Shown one piece after another: positions 63,237 to 64,000 of a DNA stretch of 64,000 nucleotides (the first letter of the stretch is position 1; each line of letters begins with the position of its first letter). A program made the translations under genes and the position numbers. Source of the DNA: Methylopila capsulata (GTDB lineage: Bacteria > Pseudomonadota > Alphaproteobacteria > Rhizobiales > Methylopilaceae); NCBI RefSeq assembly GCF_016907975.1, contig NZ_JAFBCY010000003.1, positions 248,001-312,000 on the forward strand, read 5' to 3'. The notes below the pieces were generated by a model. It was not told the DNA's origin. It worked only from the letters and a program-made list of their open reading frames with translations, and searched no databases.

Positions 63237-64000
63237 ATGACCCTCCACGTCACCTCCCCCGCCTTCAAGGCCAACGCCCACGAAGCGCTCTCCGACGAGG
63301 CGCTGCAGCGCGCGCTGACGAACGTCGAGAAGGGCTTCATCGGCAAGCGCAAGAAGGTCGCCGACAAGCTGCCGGAGTTCGAGGCGCTTCGGGATTCGGC
63401 GCGCGACATCAAGAACCACACGCTCGCCCACCTCGACCTCTACCTCGAGGCCTACGAGGCGAAGGTCACCGCGGCCGGCGGCCACGTGCACTTCGCGCCC
63501 ACCGCCGCGGACGCCTCGAAGATCGTGCTCGACATCTGCCGCCGGGTCGGCGCGAAGGTCGTGACCAAGGGCAAGTCGATGATCTCCGAGGAGATCGACC
63601 TCAACACCCACATCGAGGCGGCGGGGATGGCCGCGGTCGAGACCGATCTCGGCGAGTACATCATCCAGCTGCGCGGCGAGACGCCGAGCCACATCATCGC
63701 GCCCGCCGTCCACCTCAACCGCGACCAGGTCGAGGCCGATTTCCGCCGCGTCCACACCGACCTGCCGGACGACCGCGACCTCCAGGCGCCGGAATCGCTG
63801 CTGGCCGAGGCCCGCGGCGTGCTGCGCAAGCGCTTCCTCGCGGCCGACGTCGGCATCACCGGCGCGAACTTCCTGGTGGCGGAGACCGGCACCTCCATCA
63901 TCGTCACCAACGAGGGCAACGGCGACCTGACGCAGACCCTGCCGAAGGTCCACATCGTGCTGGCCTCGCTCGAAAAGCTGGTGCCGACGCTGGACGACGT
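63237..64000 (+). CDS. lutB: Lactate utilization iron-sulfur protein LutB-type (cut by window edge)
   Basis: The visible 254 residues match the N-terminal half of LutB/YkgF: VEKGFIGKRKKVADKLPEFEALRDSARDIKNHTL, AKVVTKGKSMISEEIDLN and DVGITGANFLVAETGTSIIVTNEGN. The ferredoxin-type Cys clusters expected in the C-terminal half lie beyond the right edge. It directly follows lutA, as in lutABC operons. Confidence 0.92.
   Translation, partial: MTLHVTSPAFKANAHEALSDEALQRALTNVEKGFIGKRKKVADKLPEFEALRDSARDIKNHTLAHLDLYLEAYEAKVTAAGGHVHFAPTAADASKIVLDICRRVGAKVVTKGKSMISEEIDLNTHIEAAGMAAVETDLGEYIIQLRGETPSHIIAPAVHLNRDQVEADFRRVHTDLPDDRDLQAPESLLAEARGVLRKRFLAADVGITGANFLVAETGTSIIVTNEGNGDLTQTLPKVHIVLASLEKLVPTLDD

Overview
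The window is about 64 kb of GC-rich chromosome from an alphaproteobacterium, most likely a Hyphomicrobiales (Rhizobiales) methylotroph of the Methylocystaceae/Methylopila/Hansschlegelia kind. The order rests on gene families typical of it (HisZ with HisG, an NrtR-type 'NAD regulator', TIGR02301, DUF1285, DUF6111, DUF2585, DUF2076). Methylotrophy rests on a trimethylamine monooxygenase / TMAO demethylase pair. The genus is inference. There is no rRNA, convincing tRNA, insertion sequence, integrase, CRISPR array or phage module. Most of the window is ordinary chromosomal coding sequence in short operons with 4-bp overlaps.

Layout. 1-3.5 kb: acyl-CoA dehydrogenase (cut by the left edge), threonylcarbamoyl-AMP synthase, a D-2-hydroxyacid dehydrogenase-like flavoprotein and a small secreted protein. 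3.5-5.8 kb: an accessory island, increasingly AT-rich to the right, with a DUF1643 protein, a helical protein of unknown function and a membrane-anchored dCTP-deaminase-fold protein lacking the catalytic Glu. 5.8-12.7 kb: SRAP peptidase, NUDIX, TIGR02301, LysE exporter, dihydroorotase-family enzyme, YgfZ, DNA glycosylase Tag and a phosphoesterase. 12.8-19.8 kb: DctA, an HD / tyrosine phosphatase / NrtR-like operon, a phospholipase D, a LysR regulator and a hydratase. 19.8-25.3 kb: a highly charged OmpA-family protein with internal 37-residue repeats, an APC permease, a lipid/DAG kinase and a phosphoesterase.

25.3-30.5 kb: an AT-rich orphan gene, prfC, and a tightly overlapped leftward operon (DUF1285, CoA pyrophosphatase, DUF6111, CCA-adding enzyme). 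30.6-38.4 kb: the MoxR / DUF58 / DUF4159 / vWA-like membrane operon, then MarC. 38.6-44.2 kb: a VOC dioxygenase, CutA and the tmm-tdm operon, which would convert trimethylamine to its N-oxide and then to dimethylamine plus formaldehyde. 44.4-46.6 kb: hisZ-hisG with a clear terminator. 46.8-51 kb: dienelactone hydrolase, two secreted proteins and an L,D-transpeptidase. 51.1-53.3 kb: groES-groEL under a visible promoter and CIRCE operator. 53.5-57.3 kb: MarR and GNAT proteins, a second L,D-transpeptidase, a single-domain response regulator and a DUF2076 protein. 57.5-64 kb: glycolate oxidase glcD-glcE-DUF2585-glcF, divergent from the lutA-lutB lactate-oxidation genes that run off the right edge.

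A recurring theme is small palindromic intergenic repeats. Two families each occur twice here: an 80-bp double hairpin at 27.6 and 42.6 kb, and a GGGGAGGGG-type inverted repeat at 35.5 and 60.7 kb. Three of these four copies lie between genes of the same operon, so they should be transcribed as hairpins.
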